DNA of 64,000 nucleotides. Source: an uncultured Collinsella sp. Lineage in GTDB: Bacteria; Actinomycetota; Coriobacteriia; Coriobacteriales; Coriobacteriaceae. The notes below the pieces were generated by a model, which had not been told where the DNA came from, searched no databases, and worked only from the letters and a program-made list of their open reading frames with translations. Below are positions 43,924-52,342 of this stretch, piece by piece. Made by a program: the position numbers and the translations under genes. Each line of letters starts with the position of its first letter. Position 1 is the first letter of the stretch. Where the stretch lies: contig CABRHH010000001.1 of NCBI GenBank assembly GCA_902470695.1, positions 122,115 through 186,114 on the forward strand, given 5' to 3'.

Positions 43924-45423
43924 CTACCTACCGTTCGCAAACGCCTTCGTGGCGGCGACAGCGCGCTCCCAGCCTGCCAGGCGCTCGGCGCGCTCGCCCT
44001 CGCCCATCTGCGGGGCCACCACATCGCGCGCACCGTAGACCTCGCACACGTCGCGGCCGTACAGCCCCAGCGCCACACCGCATGCCCAGGCGGCTCCCAG
44101 CCCGCTCATCTCGTCGTTAGCCGCTATCCGGACCGGAGCGGCGCACAGGTCGGCAAGCGTCTGCATGAGAAAGCCGTCGCGCGTGGGGCCGCCGTCCACA
44201 CGCACCTCGGCAAGCGGCGCGGCTGCGTCGAGCGCCATGGCGGCCACCACATCGCGCACCTGGAACGCGATGCTTTCCACCGCCGCCCGCACGAACTCGG
44301 CACGACCGTCGGCGCGCGTCAGCCCGAACACCGCGCCGGTTGCCTCGACGCACCAATGCGGCGCCCCCAGGCCGGAAAACGCCGGCACCACGTACACGCG
44401 GCTCTCCGGTCGCGCGGCGCGCGCCAGCTGGGTCGCCTCTTCCGGCGACACGATCATGCCCATATCGTCGCGCAACCAGGTCTTGACCGCGCCGGCGTAG
44501 TTGATGTTTCCCTCTAGCACGTACTCGGTCGCGCCGCCCAGCCGCCACGCGAGCGAAACCGACAGCCCGTGCGCGCTGACGGGCGCCGTGCCGCCCGCGT
44601 GCATCATGACCGACGAGCCCGTCCCCAGTGTTGCCTTCGCCATGCCGCGCGTATGGCAGCCCTGCGCGAACAGGGCCGCGTGCGAATCCCCCAGCACCCC
44701 GTGGATCGGCACGGGCGCCGGCAACAGGCCGTCCAGGTCTGTAAACCCAAAGCAGGCATCGGAGTCGCGCACCTCGGGCAGACTCGCGATGGACACGCCG
44801 AACAGCGCGCACAGCTCGTGGGACCACCTCTGCTCGCGAATATCGAACAGTTGCGTCCGGCTGGCATTCGAGTAGTCGCACGCGAACACCGTGCCGTGCG
44901 TCAGGTGCCACACCAGCCAGGCGTCGATGGTGCCCAAACGCAGGCTGCCCGCTGCCGCCGCCCGGACAGCGGCGGGCACCTCCTCCATGAGCCACGCCAT
45001 CTTGGCCGCCGGGTAATACGGGGAGAGCGCCAGGCCGCTGCGCGCCCGCACGCGCTGGGCGGCCTCGGGCCTCTCTCGCCCCAGACGCTCGCAGATTCCG
45101 CGCGCACGGGCACACTGCCACACGATCGCCGGAGCCAGGGGCTCTCCCGTTTCGGCATCCCAGGCCACCGTGGTCTCACGCTGGTTGGAGATGCCGATGC
45201 CCGCCACCGTGCCCGCGTCCACACCGGAGGCTTCCAGCACGCGTCGACACGCCTCCACGGTGTTGCGTGCGATCTCTATCGGGTCATGGCTCACCCAGCC
45301 GGCGTCGTTCACCAGCTGCCGGTGCGCGCGATCCGCCCGGGCCACCAGACGGCCCCGCTCGTCCACCAGCAGGGCCTTCGTCCCCTGCGTGGATTGGTCG
45401 ATTCCGATGATGTAGCGAGCCAT
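43924..45423 (-). CDS. FGGY-family carbohydrate kinase (candidate D-apulose kinase)
   Basis: A 499-residue kinase of the glycerol/xylulose kinase family. The N-terminal ATP loop is IIGIDQSTQGTKALLVD; NQRETTVAWD and GVLGDSHAALFAQG, LGTGSSVMM and the C-terminal VDGGPTRDGFLMQ are family blocks. A strict glycerol kinase usually reads DQGTTSSR at the start, so glycerol is not certain. It is the last gene of the isomerase-transketolase operon (87 bp after the C-subunit), so the substrate should be the ketose made by the isomerase; D-apulose fits the set, with xylulose or erythrulose as options. ATG at 45423 after GGAAGGAAG. Confidence 0.85.
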   Translation of the reverse strand: MARYIIGIDQSTQGTKALLVDERGRLVARADRAHRQLVNDAGWVSHDPIEIARNTVEACRRVLEASGVDAGTVAGIGISNQRETTVAWDAETGEPLAPAIVWQCARARGICERLGRERPEAAQRVRARSGLALSPYYPAAKMAWLMEEVPAAVRAAAAGSLRLGTIDAWLVWHLTHGTVFACDYSNASRTQLFDIREQRWSHELCALFGVSIASLPEVRDSDACFGFTDLDGLLPAPVPIHGVLGDSHAALFAQGCHTRGMAKATLGTGSSVMMHAGGTAPVSAHGLSVSLAWRLGGATEYVLEGNINYAGAVKTWLRDDMGMIVSPEEATQLARAARPESRVYVVPAFSGLGAPHWCVEATGAVFGLTRADGRAEFVRAAVESIAFQVRDVVAAMALDAAAPLAEVRVDGGPTRDGFLMQTLADLCAAPVRIAANDEMSGLGAAWACGVALGLYGRDVCEVYGARDVVAPQMGEGERAERLAGWERAVAATKAFANGR

Positions 45424-45510
45424 GGTCGCTTCCTTCCACTTCGTATCAACGGCGGTGCGGTAGCCGTCTCGCGCTCCCGGCCCCGCGCCCGCTCTACGCA
45501 AGCCGCTTCC

Positions 45511-46449
45511 CTACCGGCCCAGTAGTTCCTCAGCCGCCTGCGCAATCCCTGGCCCCGTCAACCCCAGGTGGGCGAACACCTCAGCCGACGTTCCGGCGGG
45601 CACCGGAGCGTCGGGCAGGGACAGACAGCGCAGCGGACGCGGGCAACGCTCGCCGAGCACCTGCGCCACCTGCGAGCCCAGGCCTCCGAACGGCGCGTGC
45701 TCCTCGACCGTCACCACGACGCGTGCCCCGCGGGCCGCCTGCTCGACCGCATCAGCATCGAGCGGCTTGATGCAATACATGTCGAGCACCGCGGCCTCGA
45801 TGCCGCGCTCCGCCAGCACCGCCGCGGCGTCGAGCGTCGGACGGACCATTTCGCCCGCAGCGATCAGCGCCACATCCGAGCCGCGGCGCAGCCACGTTGC
45901 CCGGTCCATCTCGAACGGGCACGCCCCCTCTTCGTACACGTCCTCCACCGGGTTGCGCCCCACGCGCACATAGGCGGGAGCGTTGTCGGCAAGCAGCGCG
46001 CGCATCAGGTGCGCCGTCTGATGCCGGTCACTCGGTGCGTAGACGCGCATGTTCGGGATGGCGCTCATGGCGGCGAAATCCTGCGCGGAATGGTGGCTCA
46101 TGCCCAGCGCCCCGTACGAGATGCCACCCGAAATGCCGATGAGTTTCACGTTCGTATTCGAGTACGCCACGTCGACCTTGCACTGCTCGTAGCTGCGCGT
46201 GGTCAGAAAGCACGCCGGACTTGCCGCGAATGCGCGCTTCCCGCTCGCCGCTAGGCCGGCTGCGATGCCCACCAGATCCTGCTCGGCGATACCCACCTCG
46301 ACCGCCTGCGCGGGGAACCGCTCGAAAAACGGCGTCAGCGAAGCCGACCCGCGCGAGTCGGAGCACAGCACCACCACGTTGCGGTCCCGCTCAGCAGCGT
46401 GCGTGAGCTCCTCGCAGATCACCGCTCGGTTCGCGATCTTATTCGACAT
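45511..46449 (-). CDS. Transketolase, C-terminal subunit (split enzyme)
   Basis: A 312-residue protein equal to the pyrimidine-binding and C-terminal domains of transketolase. Conserved parts include VEVGIAEQDLVGIAAGLA (Glu that activates the TPP aminopyrimidine), and GVTHHSAQD-like GMSHHSAQDFA. It must pair with the N-terminal subunit encoded just upstream; the two genes overlap by 11 bp, which favours equal synthesis. AAGGAGG precedes the ATG at 46449. Two-subunit transketolases occur in general pentose metabolism and as dedicated enzymes, for example the apulose-4-phosphate transketolase; the operon suggests the latter. Confidence 0.92.
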   Translation of the reverse strand: MSNKIANRAVICEELTHAAERDRNVVVLCSDSRGSASLTPFFERFPAQAVEVGIAEQDLVGIAAGLAASGKRAFAASPACFLTTRSYEQCKVDVAYSNTNVKLIGISGGISYGALGMSHHSAQDFAAMSAIPNMRVYAPSDRHQTAHLMRALLADNAPAYVRVGRNPVEDVYEEGACPFEMDRATWLRRGSDVALIAAGEMVRPTLDAAAVLAERGIEAAVLDMYCIKPLDADAVEQAARGARVVVTVEEHAPFGGLGSQVAQVLGERCPRPLRCLSLPDAPVPAGTSAEVFAHLGLTGPGIAQAAEELLGR

Positions 46450-47278
46450 GGCAGGCCTCCTTGTGCGCCTCGAGATCGGCAACGATCTGCAGATACTCCT
46501 CCTGCGTGGGCAGATGATGGTGCCACCCCGCCTTGTTCTCCATCAAAGAAGAGCCGAAGCCCTTCACCGTGTTGGCGACGATCACCGTCGGTTTTCCCGG
46601 CGTGCGCGCCGCCAGGCTGAACGCGGCATCGAGCGCGGCGATGTCGTTGCCGCAAACGCTCAGCACGTTCCAGCCGAAGGCGGCCCAGCGCTCCCCCTGC
46701 GCGTCCTGCCTCATCACGTCCTCCGTGTTGCCCGAAATCTGCAGGCGGTTGCGGTCCACGACAGCGCACAGGTTATCCAGCCCATACGTTGCCGCGGCCA
46801 TCGCTGCCTCCCATACCGAGCCCTCGGCAAGCTCGCCGTCGCCCATCACCGTATAGACGCGACTCGATCGGCCGTCCATGCGCGCAGCCAGCGCCATGCC
46901 CACCGCCACGGGCAGGCCGTGCCCCAGCGAGCCCGAATTCATCTCGATGCCGGGAAGCTTGTTGTTCGGATGCCCGATATAGGGACTGTCGAAGCGCGAG
47001 AACCGCGCCTTGACCTCGCCCAGGTCGAGAAAGCCCATCTGCGCGAGCACCGCGTAGTAGGCCTCCATGGCGTGCCCTTTGGACAGAACGAACCGGTCGC
47101 GGTCCGGGTCGCTCACCGTATCGGGCGTGATGCGCAGGTGGCGTGCGTACAGCACCAGCAGCGCATCGATCACGCTCATGTCGCCGCCGATGTGGCCACC
47201 GCCCCCCGCCATGATGATGTCCACGCAGTCGCGCCGCAAATCCCAGCGCAGCCGCTCCAATTCCTCAATCCTGTTCAT
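46439..47278 (-). CDS. Transketolase, N-terminal subunit (split enzyme)
   Basis: A 279-residue TPP-binding subunit. The thiamine pyrophosphate motif runs from GDGELAEGSVWEA to VVDRN; GHIGGDMSVIDALLVLY, SKGHAMEAYYA and NSGSLGHGLPVAVGMA are the other conserved blocks. Alone it cannot act: the rest of the active site is on the partner encoded by the overlapping gene. AAGGAG precedes the ATG. The isomerase gene lies upstream across a 313-bp gap filled with a direct repeat. Confidence 0.92.
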   Translation of the reverse strand: MNRIEELERLRWDLRRDCVDIIMAGGGGHIGGDMSVIDALLVLYARHLRITPDTVSDPDRDRFVLSKGHAMEAYYAVLAQMGFLDLGEVKARFSRFDSPYIGHPNNKLPGIEMNSGSLGHGLPVAVGMALAARMDGRSSRVYTVMGDGELAEGSVWEAAMAAATYGLDNLCAVVDRNRLQISGNTEDVMRQDAQGERWAAFGWNVLSVCGNDIAALDAAFSLAARTPGKPTVIVANTVKGFGSSLMENKAGWHHHLPTQEEYLQIVADLEAHKEACHVE

Positions 47279-47342
47279 ATCGCTCCTTCAGCATTCCCGT
47301 TCGATGGATATTCCCCGCAAGCCGCCAGGCAGCCTTGCCTGC

Positions 47343-47540
47343 GGCGCATGCGGCCCCGCAGCGCCCACGCGCACACGCGGCGCGCGCCGATAGGCGGCGC
47401 CATCCGACTGACCAACGCGCATGGGCCGTCGGCGTGCGCAGGCAGACCGGCACACGCCGCCCCTCATCGCGGACCGTCGCCTCGCCTGCCGACCGGCGCA
47501 TGCGGCCCCGCAGCGCCCACGCGCACACGCGGCGTGCGCC
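47343..47540. repeat. 46-bp direct repeat inside the isomerase-transketolase operon
   Basis: A 46-bp block with GGCGCATGCGGCCCCGCAGC occurs at 47343-47388 and 47495-47540 with one mismatch (CGCGCGCC versus CGTGCGCC), 152 bp apart. It fills the 313-bp gap between two genes that are probably cotranscribed. The ends of each copy (GGCGC...GCGCC) are complementary, so each can fold. No gene is supported here. Confidence 0.75.
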
Positions 47541-47591
47541 ACACCCGCCAGCACCCGGCGACGCGCGCGCCGTCCGGACGGCACCGCGCCG

Positions 47592-48992
47592 CTACTCGCC
47601 ACGCAGATACGCCCGGACCTCTTCCTCGATGGGGTCGTACAGGTCGGGTGCGATGCCGAGATATTTGCATGCCTCATACAGGACGGGCACCACATCGGCG
47701 TGAATGGCCACGCAGTGGTGGATGTAGGGCCCCTCCACGAGCTTCGCCTCCAAGCGCTTGAGGTTGTCCACCTCAACCCACAGGTAGGTGCCCATGCCGG
47801 TGGGCCCATCGATAGCGCGGGCACGACCAAGCAGCAGCGAGTAGGACCCGTTGTCGCCGTCGAAACGCGCAAGGGTCAGGTCGCCGTGCTTGGCCTCGGC
47901 GGTCAGGGCACCCGGATGGTCGAACGCCAGCGGATAGGTTAGGCGTGGCTTCTCCCGCGCCACCGAGCAGGGCCATGGACCGCAGTGCTGCAGCAGCTCG
48001 CCGTTTTCGTTATCCGGATGGCGCACGGTCCAGTCGGCAAACATCCCGCGATGCCGCCCCAAGTCGGCCGCCTCCACAAGCAGGGCGGTAATGGCGCCGT
48101 GGATATCGGTCTCGCACACGATGGGGATACCCATCTCGTTCAAGATCGCGTTGGCAGCACACGGCATGATGCCCAGCTCCGCCTGCAGCGCGTTCCAGCA
48201 CTGGATGGCACCGGCGCTGCATCCATAGCGATCAACCAAGCGCTTCATCGCGATAGCAAGCGCCGCCACCGCCTCCACCTTGTCGTCGGGCACGCAGATC
48301 TCGAACGACGTGCGGACCTGCTCCAACATCGCACCGAGTGCGTCGGCGTCTTGCCGCGCGGCCTGCACCTCTTGGACAAGCTCGGTCATGGGCACCGGCG
48401 CAAGCTGAATCCCGAAGCGCTCGAGCAGCTCGCCTTCGTTGCACATGGTGGACCAGAAGTCGAACGGGCGGGTGGATATCTGCAAGATGCGCATGTGGGA
48501 GAAGGTGCGCACCACGTTGCACACCGCCAGGAAATCGCGCACGCCGCGCTCGAATTCCGGGTCGGTGAGGCGGCAGTTCGTGAGATAGGTGAAGGGCACC
48601 TGGAAGCGGCGCAGCACCTTGCCGGTGGCAAACAGCCCACACTGGGAATCGCGCAGACGCGTGCCGTCGGGCTCGGGCCGCTCGTCGCGCGGACCCCAGA
48701 GCAGCACCGGTTTGCCCAGCTCACGGGCCAGGCGAGCACAAAGGTACTCGGTGCCGAAGTTCGCATGGCACAGCATGATGCCGTCCACGCCCGCTGCGGT
48801 GAACTTGTCAACGATAGGCTGGACGTGGCTGTCATCGAACAGCAGGCCCTCGCTATTGATGTCGTCGATATCCACCACATCAACGCCCAGCTCGCGCAGG
48901 CGCTCGACCGTCAGCCCCCGATACTTGATCGCGTCCGGGGCGCTGAACACGCTGCGTCTGGTGGGCACGAATCCCAACTTGATATGATCCAT
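47592..48992 (-). CDS. L-fucose/L-arabinose isomerase-superfamily protein (candidate D-apiose isomerase)
   Basis: A 466-residue aldose-ketose isomerase relative. The metal and catalytic region is CETDIHGAITALL, with the N-terminal VDIDDINSEGLLFDD and MLCHANFGTE blocks usual for the fucose-isomerase superfamily, and a C-terminal half with HCVAIHADVV. The ATG at 48992 has AGGAGG 7 nt upstream; a TTG one codon earlier is less likely. As first gene before a split transketolase and an FGGY kinase it should turn an aldose into the ketose that is then phosphorylated. Apiose is the favoured substrate by context; I cannot tell from sequence alone. Confidence 0.8.
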   Translation of the reverse strand: MDHIKLGFVPTRRSVFSAPDAIKYRGLTVERLRELGVDVVDIDDINSEGLLFDDSHVQPIVDKFTAAGVDGIMLCHANFGTEYLCARLARELGKPVLLWGPRDERPEPDGTRLRDSQCGLFATGKVLRRFQVPFTYLTNCRLTDPEFERGVRDFLAVCNVVRTFSHMRILQISTRPFDFWSTMCNEGELLERFGIQLAPVPMTELVQEVQAARQDADALGAMLEQVRTSFEICVPDDKVEAVAALAIAMKRLVDRYGCSAGAIQCWNALQAELGIMPCAANAILNEMGIPIVCETDIHGAITALLVEAADLGRHRGMFADWTVRHPDNENGELLQHCGPWPCSVAREKPRLTYPLAFDHPGALTAEAKHGDLTLARFDGDNGSYSLLLGRARAIDGPTGMGTYLWVEVDNLKRLEAKLVEGPYIHHCVAIHADVVPVLYEACKYLGIAPDLYDPIEEEVRAYLRGE

Positions 48993-49139
48993 CAAAGTCC
49001 CTCCTCAAGGTGTGCACGTTAGCCGCCCGGCCAACTGGTCGAGCATTACGGACAGATGCCCGGGAAGCGCCGTGCTCTGCAAACGTCCTGTTTGGCAAAC
49101 ACTGTAGTACAAGTTTAGGTATTTTCCCTATATTTAGCC

Positions 49140-49169
49140 GTAAACGGTCTATATATCTCGGTAAACGGT
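49140..49169. promoter_or_regulatory. Two GTAAACGGT direct repeats 21 bp apart, upstream of the isomerase operon
   Basis: Exact GTAAACGGT copies begin at 49140 and 49161. Spacing of two helix turns and distance to the operon match the triple array at 41462-41512. No strong -35 box is visible downstream, which agrees with activator dependence. Confidence 0.6.
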
Positions 49170-49171
49170 TT

Positions 49172-49183
49172 TAAACATGTTTA
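49172..49183. promoter_or_regulatory. Operator-like palindrome TAAACATGTTTA (site 3)
   Basis: The third exact copy of the 12-bp palindrome, 180 bp upstream of the isomerase start and next to the GTAAACGGT repeats. It links this operon to the PTS and esterase genes 18 kb away. Confidence 0.6.
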
Positions 49184-49367
49184 GTTTAGCTAGCGACGAG
49201 AAGGTCAGCACAATCGACCTCCCGGCATCTACGACCGGCTTTATCTGAGTGCATTGCATACTGCAAGTCTCGGACCTGCCGCGCCTCAATCGCGCGTTGC
49301 CCTTGAAGACAAGACTCGTAATTCTATATTTTTGTCATCTGATACTCGAATTTTCGCATGACACTTT

Positions 49368-49630
49368 TTTATAGGGGGTCAGTCTGAAAAACACCGCCGC
49401 TTCAGTGGTCGCAAAAGGCATCTAATGGGTGTTCCCTCACTCGCAGCGTGCCTGGATGAACCCGTTTTCAGCCCCGCAGGGTCCCCCATCAGCTCAAATC
49501 AGGCGATTGGAGTGCGTTCGAAACCATGAAACCTCGCTATTCATCCCCTATGCACGAACCGAAACACCCATTAGACGCCATTTGCGACCACACCACGCTG
49601 TCGAACCTTTTAAGCGACCCCCTTTTCCCA
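49368..49630. repeat. MITE-like inverted-repeat element, copy 2
   Basis: Homologous to the element at 36661-36919. The inner 26-bp arms are at 49405-49430 and 49566-49591 with two mismatches between them; ATAGGGGGTCAGTC at the left end and GACCCCCTTTT at the right end form the outer repeat. TTTTCAGCCCCGC and TCCCCTATGCA lie between the arms as in copy 1, while other inner sequence has diverged. It sits between the isomerase promoter and the end of the LacI gene. No open frame is plausible. Confidence 0.8.
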
Positions 49631-49692
49631 GTTTTCACCGGGTTCCGGCCCCTCCAGGCTCAGCAAAAGCACGACGCAGCCGCCTGCCCGCC

Positions 49693-50703
49693 CTATCGGC
49701 GGCACACGCTCTTGCGCTCCACAAAATACGTGCTCACCTGCGTTTTACAGGTGAACTTCTTCGGGTTGACAACATTGCCCACCAAGCGCCGCACGGCAAG
49801 CTCGCCCACCTCGTGCTTCAGCACGTGGATCGTCGTCAGCGGAGGATTTGAAAACGCGCTCACCGACAGGTCGTCAAACCCGATGACCGACACGTCCTGC
49901 GGAACGCGCACGCCCGCTTCCGCAAACGCCCGAAGCGCCCCCACGGCGAGCACATCGTTATCGGCGAAAAACGCCGTCGGGAGCTTATCGACCGGCACAG
50001 ACTTCAGCCAAGCCGCCATATCGCGATACGCGCTCTCAAGCGTTGTCCCCAGCTCAACGCGCCACGCCGGATCCAACTCGATGCCCGCCTCGACGCACGC
50101 ACGGATATACCCGCGCTCGCGCTCCTTGAAGTTCTGGATTCTAAACGAGCCGACCAGGTAGCCGATCTTGCGATGCCCGCGCTCGATCAGGTACCTCGCC
50201 GCGCGCCAGGACGACTCCCCATTCGACATCACCACGGCATCGAAGTCAAATCGGTCGCTCCAGCTATCGAGCACCACCAGGTGTGCCGGGCGCGATGCAA
50301 ACAGCTCGTAATCCTGCTCGTCAAGCTCGGTCCCAAGCAAGACGACCGCCGAGGCGGGGTCGTCCATGAGGGCATCGACCTCCGGGCGCACCACCTCGAG
50401 ATCGGAAAAATCGAGGGTCAAAAACTTCGTGCTCATGCCGTGCCGACGCGCCTGGCGCTCCACACCCTCGATCACCGCCGGGTGAAAGGTGCTCTCGTCC
50501 ACGATCTGCCCCGTCTTGCGCGCCAGCACAAACGTGATGGTCTCCGAATCCGAGTCCTGCTGGATACCCATCTCCTCGGCTGCGTCGAGAATAATCCGCA
50601 CCGTCTCCTCGCTGACGTTGCGCTTCCCGTTGAGCGCATTGGAGACGGTGGCAGGCGAAAAGCCCGTTGCACGGCTGATCTCGCGAACCCCGACCTTTGC
50701 CAT
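49693..50703 (-). CDS. LacI-family transcriptional regulator (candidate regulator of the sugar island)
   Basis: A 336-residue regulator of normal family length. Helix-turn-helix: VGVREISRATGFSPATVSNA, then LNGKRNVSEETV; the sensor domain contains RGHRKIGYLVGS and FADNDVLAVGALRAF. It lies directly upstream, in the same direction, of the isomerase operon region, with an MITE-like element between. It is the best local candidate to bind the three TAAACATGTTTA sites. The ATG at 50703 follows AGGGG. The stretch 50704-50890 between it and the divergent manA has CACAATTG words that may be its own operator. Confidence 0.9.
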   Translation of the reverse strand: MAKVGVREISRATGFSPATVSNALNGKRNVSEETVRIILDAAEEMGIQQDSDSETITFVLARKTGQIVDESTFHPAVIEGVERQARRHGMSTKFLTLDFSDLEVVRPEVDALMDDPASAVVLLGTELDEQDYELFASRPAHLVVLDSWSDRFDFDAVVMSNGESSWRAARYLIERGHRKIGYLVGSFRIQNFKERERGYIRACVEAGIELDPAWRVELGTTLESAYRDMAAWLKSVPVDKLPTAFFADNDVLAVGALRAFAEAGVRVPQDVSVIGFDDLSVSAFSNPPLTTIHVLKHEVGELAVRRLVGNVVNPKKFTCKTQVSTYFVERKSVCRR

Positions 50704-50890
50704 GGCATACCCCTAAACACGTACACAATTGTTTTCCCTCTTGTATATGTACACCATTTTCTCTCGATGCGCGTCGACTTTCCCGTCAACGGTCGCATTG
50801 GGACCGTGTACGTTCACAATTGCGCGAAAAACGCAGCCACACAACAAGCGCTATCATGGGGCGAAAGCAACGCCTCGCGAAAGGAACCTC

Positions 50891-52042
50891 ATGCCGAACA
50901 TGTCGGGCACGTCGAACACCCCCTCCGCTGACCAGACAGCCACCCTCACTGACCAGACGACGGCCTCCCCCACCGAACAGGCGGCCGCCCTCACCGACCA
51001 AACGGCGGCCTCCACCGGCCAGACGGCCCCCACCCCTCAGGCAAGCGGCCTCTCCCCCGCCCAGGACAGCGCAGCGGCGGCGGGCGCCGCGAGCCAAACC
51101 AGCACGGCCGCCAACCAGCTCATCTGGCTCGAGCCGGTCTTTCACGGCAAGATCTGGGGCGGCCGCCGGCTCGAGGCTGCCTATGGCTACCACATCCCCG
51201 CAGGCCCCGTGGGCGAATGCTGGGCGATCTCGGCGCATCCCAACGGCGTGTGCCGCATCGCCGAGGGCCCCTTCGCCGGCCAGACCCTCGCCTGGCTGTG
51301 GGACAACCACCGCGAGCTGTTCGGCAACCTGGAGGGCGACGTCTTCCCGCTGCTGATCAAGATTCTCGACGCCGAGGGTGACCTGTCCATTCAGGTCCAC
51401 CCCGACGACACCTACGCCGCCGAGCACGAGCACGGCAGCCTGGGCAAGAAAGAGTGCTGGTACGTGCTGGATGCTGCCCCCAACGGCACCATCATCGTTG
51501 GGCAGCGAGCCCACGACCGCGCCGAGTTCGCCCAGATGGTCGAAGAGGGGCGCTGGGATGACCTGCTGAACGAGGTCCCTATCAAGGCGGGCGATTTCTT
51601 CCAGATTGATCCGGGCACCGTACACGCCATCAAGGCCGGAACGCTGATCCTGGAAACCCAGCAGTCCAGTGACATCACCTACCGCGTCTACGATTACGAC
51701 CGCACCGGCGATGACGGCAAGCCCCGCCCGCTGCACATCGCCCAGTCGATCGACGTGGTGAACTACGAGGCCGAGGCCCCCACCTCCGGTACCGTCACCG
51801 CCCCGGAGGTCGACGGCATCACGCGCCTGGCAACCACCGACCGCTACACCGTGGAGCGCGTGCGCGTGAACGGCCCGCGCACGCTGGCGCAAACGCACCC
51901 GTTCTACTGCATCTCGGTCATCGACGGCGCCGGCGCCATCTGCGGACGCGCCGTCCACGCGGGCTCGCATCTGCTCGCGCCCTCCACCGTCGAGGCTCTG
52001 GAGCTCGACGGCGAGATGACCCTCATCTGCAGCTGGGTCTAG
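50891..52042 (+). CDS. manA: Mannose-6-phosphate isomerase, class I, with repeat-rich N-terminal extension
   Basis: A 383-residue zinc isomerase joining mannose-6-phosphate and fructose-6-phosphate. Zinc and active-site blocks: LSIQVHPDD, KKECWYVLDA and GTVHAIKAGTLILE. The catalytic part begins at about residue 75 (LIWLEPVFHGKIWGG), giving about 310 residues as in Bacillus-type short enzymes. The first ~72 residues are low complexity with repeated TDQTAAS/TGQTA units, not seen in the family as I know it. The ATG at 50891 has AAAGGAA upstream and no start codon is evident nearer the domain. Divergent from the LacI gene. Confidence 0.92.
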   Translation: MPNMSGTSNTPSADQTATLTDQTTASPTEQAAALTDQTAASTGQTAPTPQASGLSPAQDSAAAAGAASQTSTAANQLIWLEPVFHGKIWGGRRLEAAYGYHIPAGPVGECWAISAHPNGVCRIAEGPFAGQTLAWLWDNHRELFGNLEGDVFPLLIKILDAEGDLSIQVHPDDTYAAEHEHGSLGKKECWYVLDAAPNGTIIVGQRAHDRAEFAQMVEEGRWDDLLNEVPIKAGDFFQIDPGTVHAIKAGTLILETQQSSDITYRVYDYDRTGDDGKPRPLHIAQSIDVVNYEAEAPTSGTVTAPEVDGITRLATTDRYTVERVRVNGPRTLAQTHPFYCISVIDGAGAICGRAVHAGSHLLAPSTVEALELDGEMTLICSWV

Positions 52043-52079
52043 CGCGCAACATCGCGGGCCGCGGCCCTCGGCCGGCGCC

Positions 52080-52319
52080 GCGGCCCGTGCGGCGCATCAC
52101 GGTCTCGGCCGACGTCGCGACCCGCGAGCGGCGCTCGACGTTCGGCCTGCGGCGTCGCGACCCGCGGGCGTCATTCGGCATTCGGCATGCGGCATGCGGC
52201 CTTCGGCGCTCGGTGTTCGGCGTTCGACATGCACCGTTCGGCGTTTGGCGTGCGACGTTTGGCATGCGACGCTCGGCGTGCAGCGTTCGGTGCAGCATCA
52301 AACCGAACGCTGCACGCCG
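52080..52319. repeat. Degenerate CGTTCGGCGT repeats ending in a perfect 18-bp hairpin
   Basis: From about 52080 the words CGTTCGGCGTNCGRCATGC recur roughly every 15-18 bp. The array ends in a hairpin with perfect 18-bp arms (52274-52291 and 52302-52319, left arm CGGCGTGCAGCGTTCGGT) and a 10-nt loop. It separates convergent manA and the sensor kinase, so it may stop transcription from both sides. Confidence 0.7.
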
Positions 52320-52342
52320 CAGCCGCCCGCGCCCGCGCGGCC

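Noticed and set aside
43924..47278. Sulfoquinovose breakdown by a sulfo-transketolase route
   Set aside because: That route does not need a sugar kinase of this type, and no GH31 sulfoquinovosidase or sulfo-specific isomerase is present; the apiose route explains the kinase and the apiosidase-like genes better.
49368..49630. Insertion sequence with transposase
   Set aside because: The element has inverted ends, but neither copy has room or an open frame for a transposase and no clear target duplication is visible.
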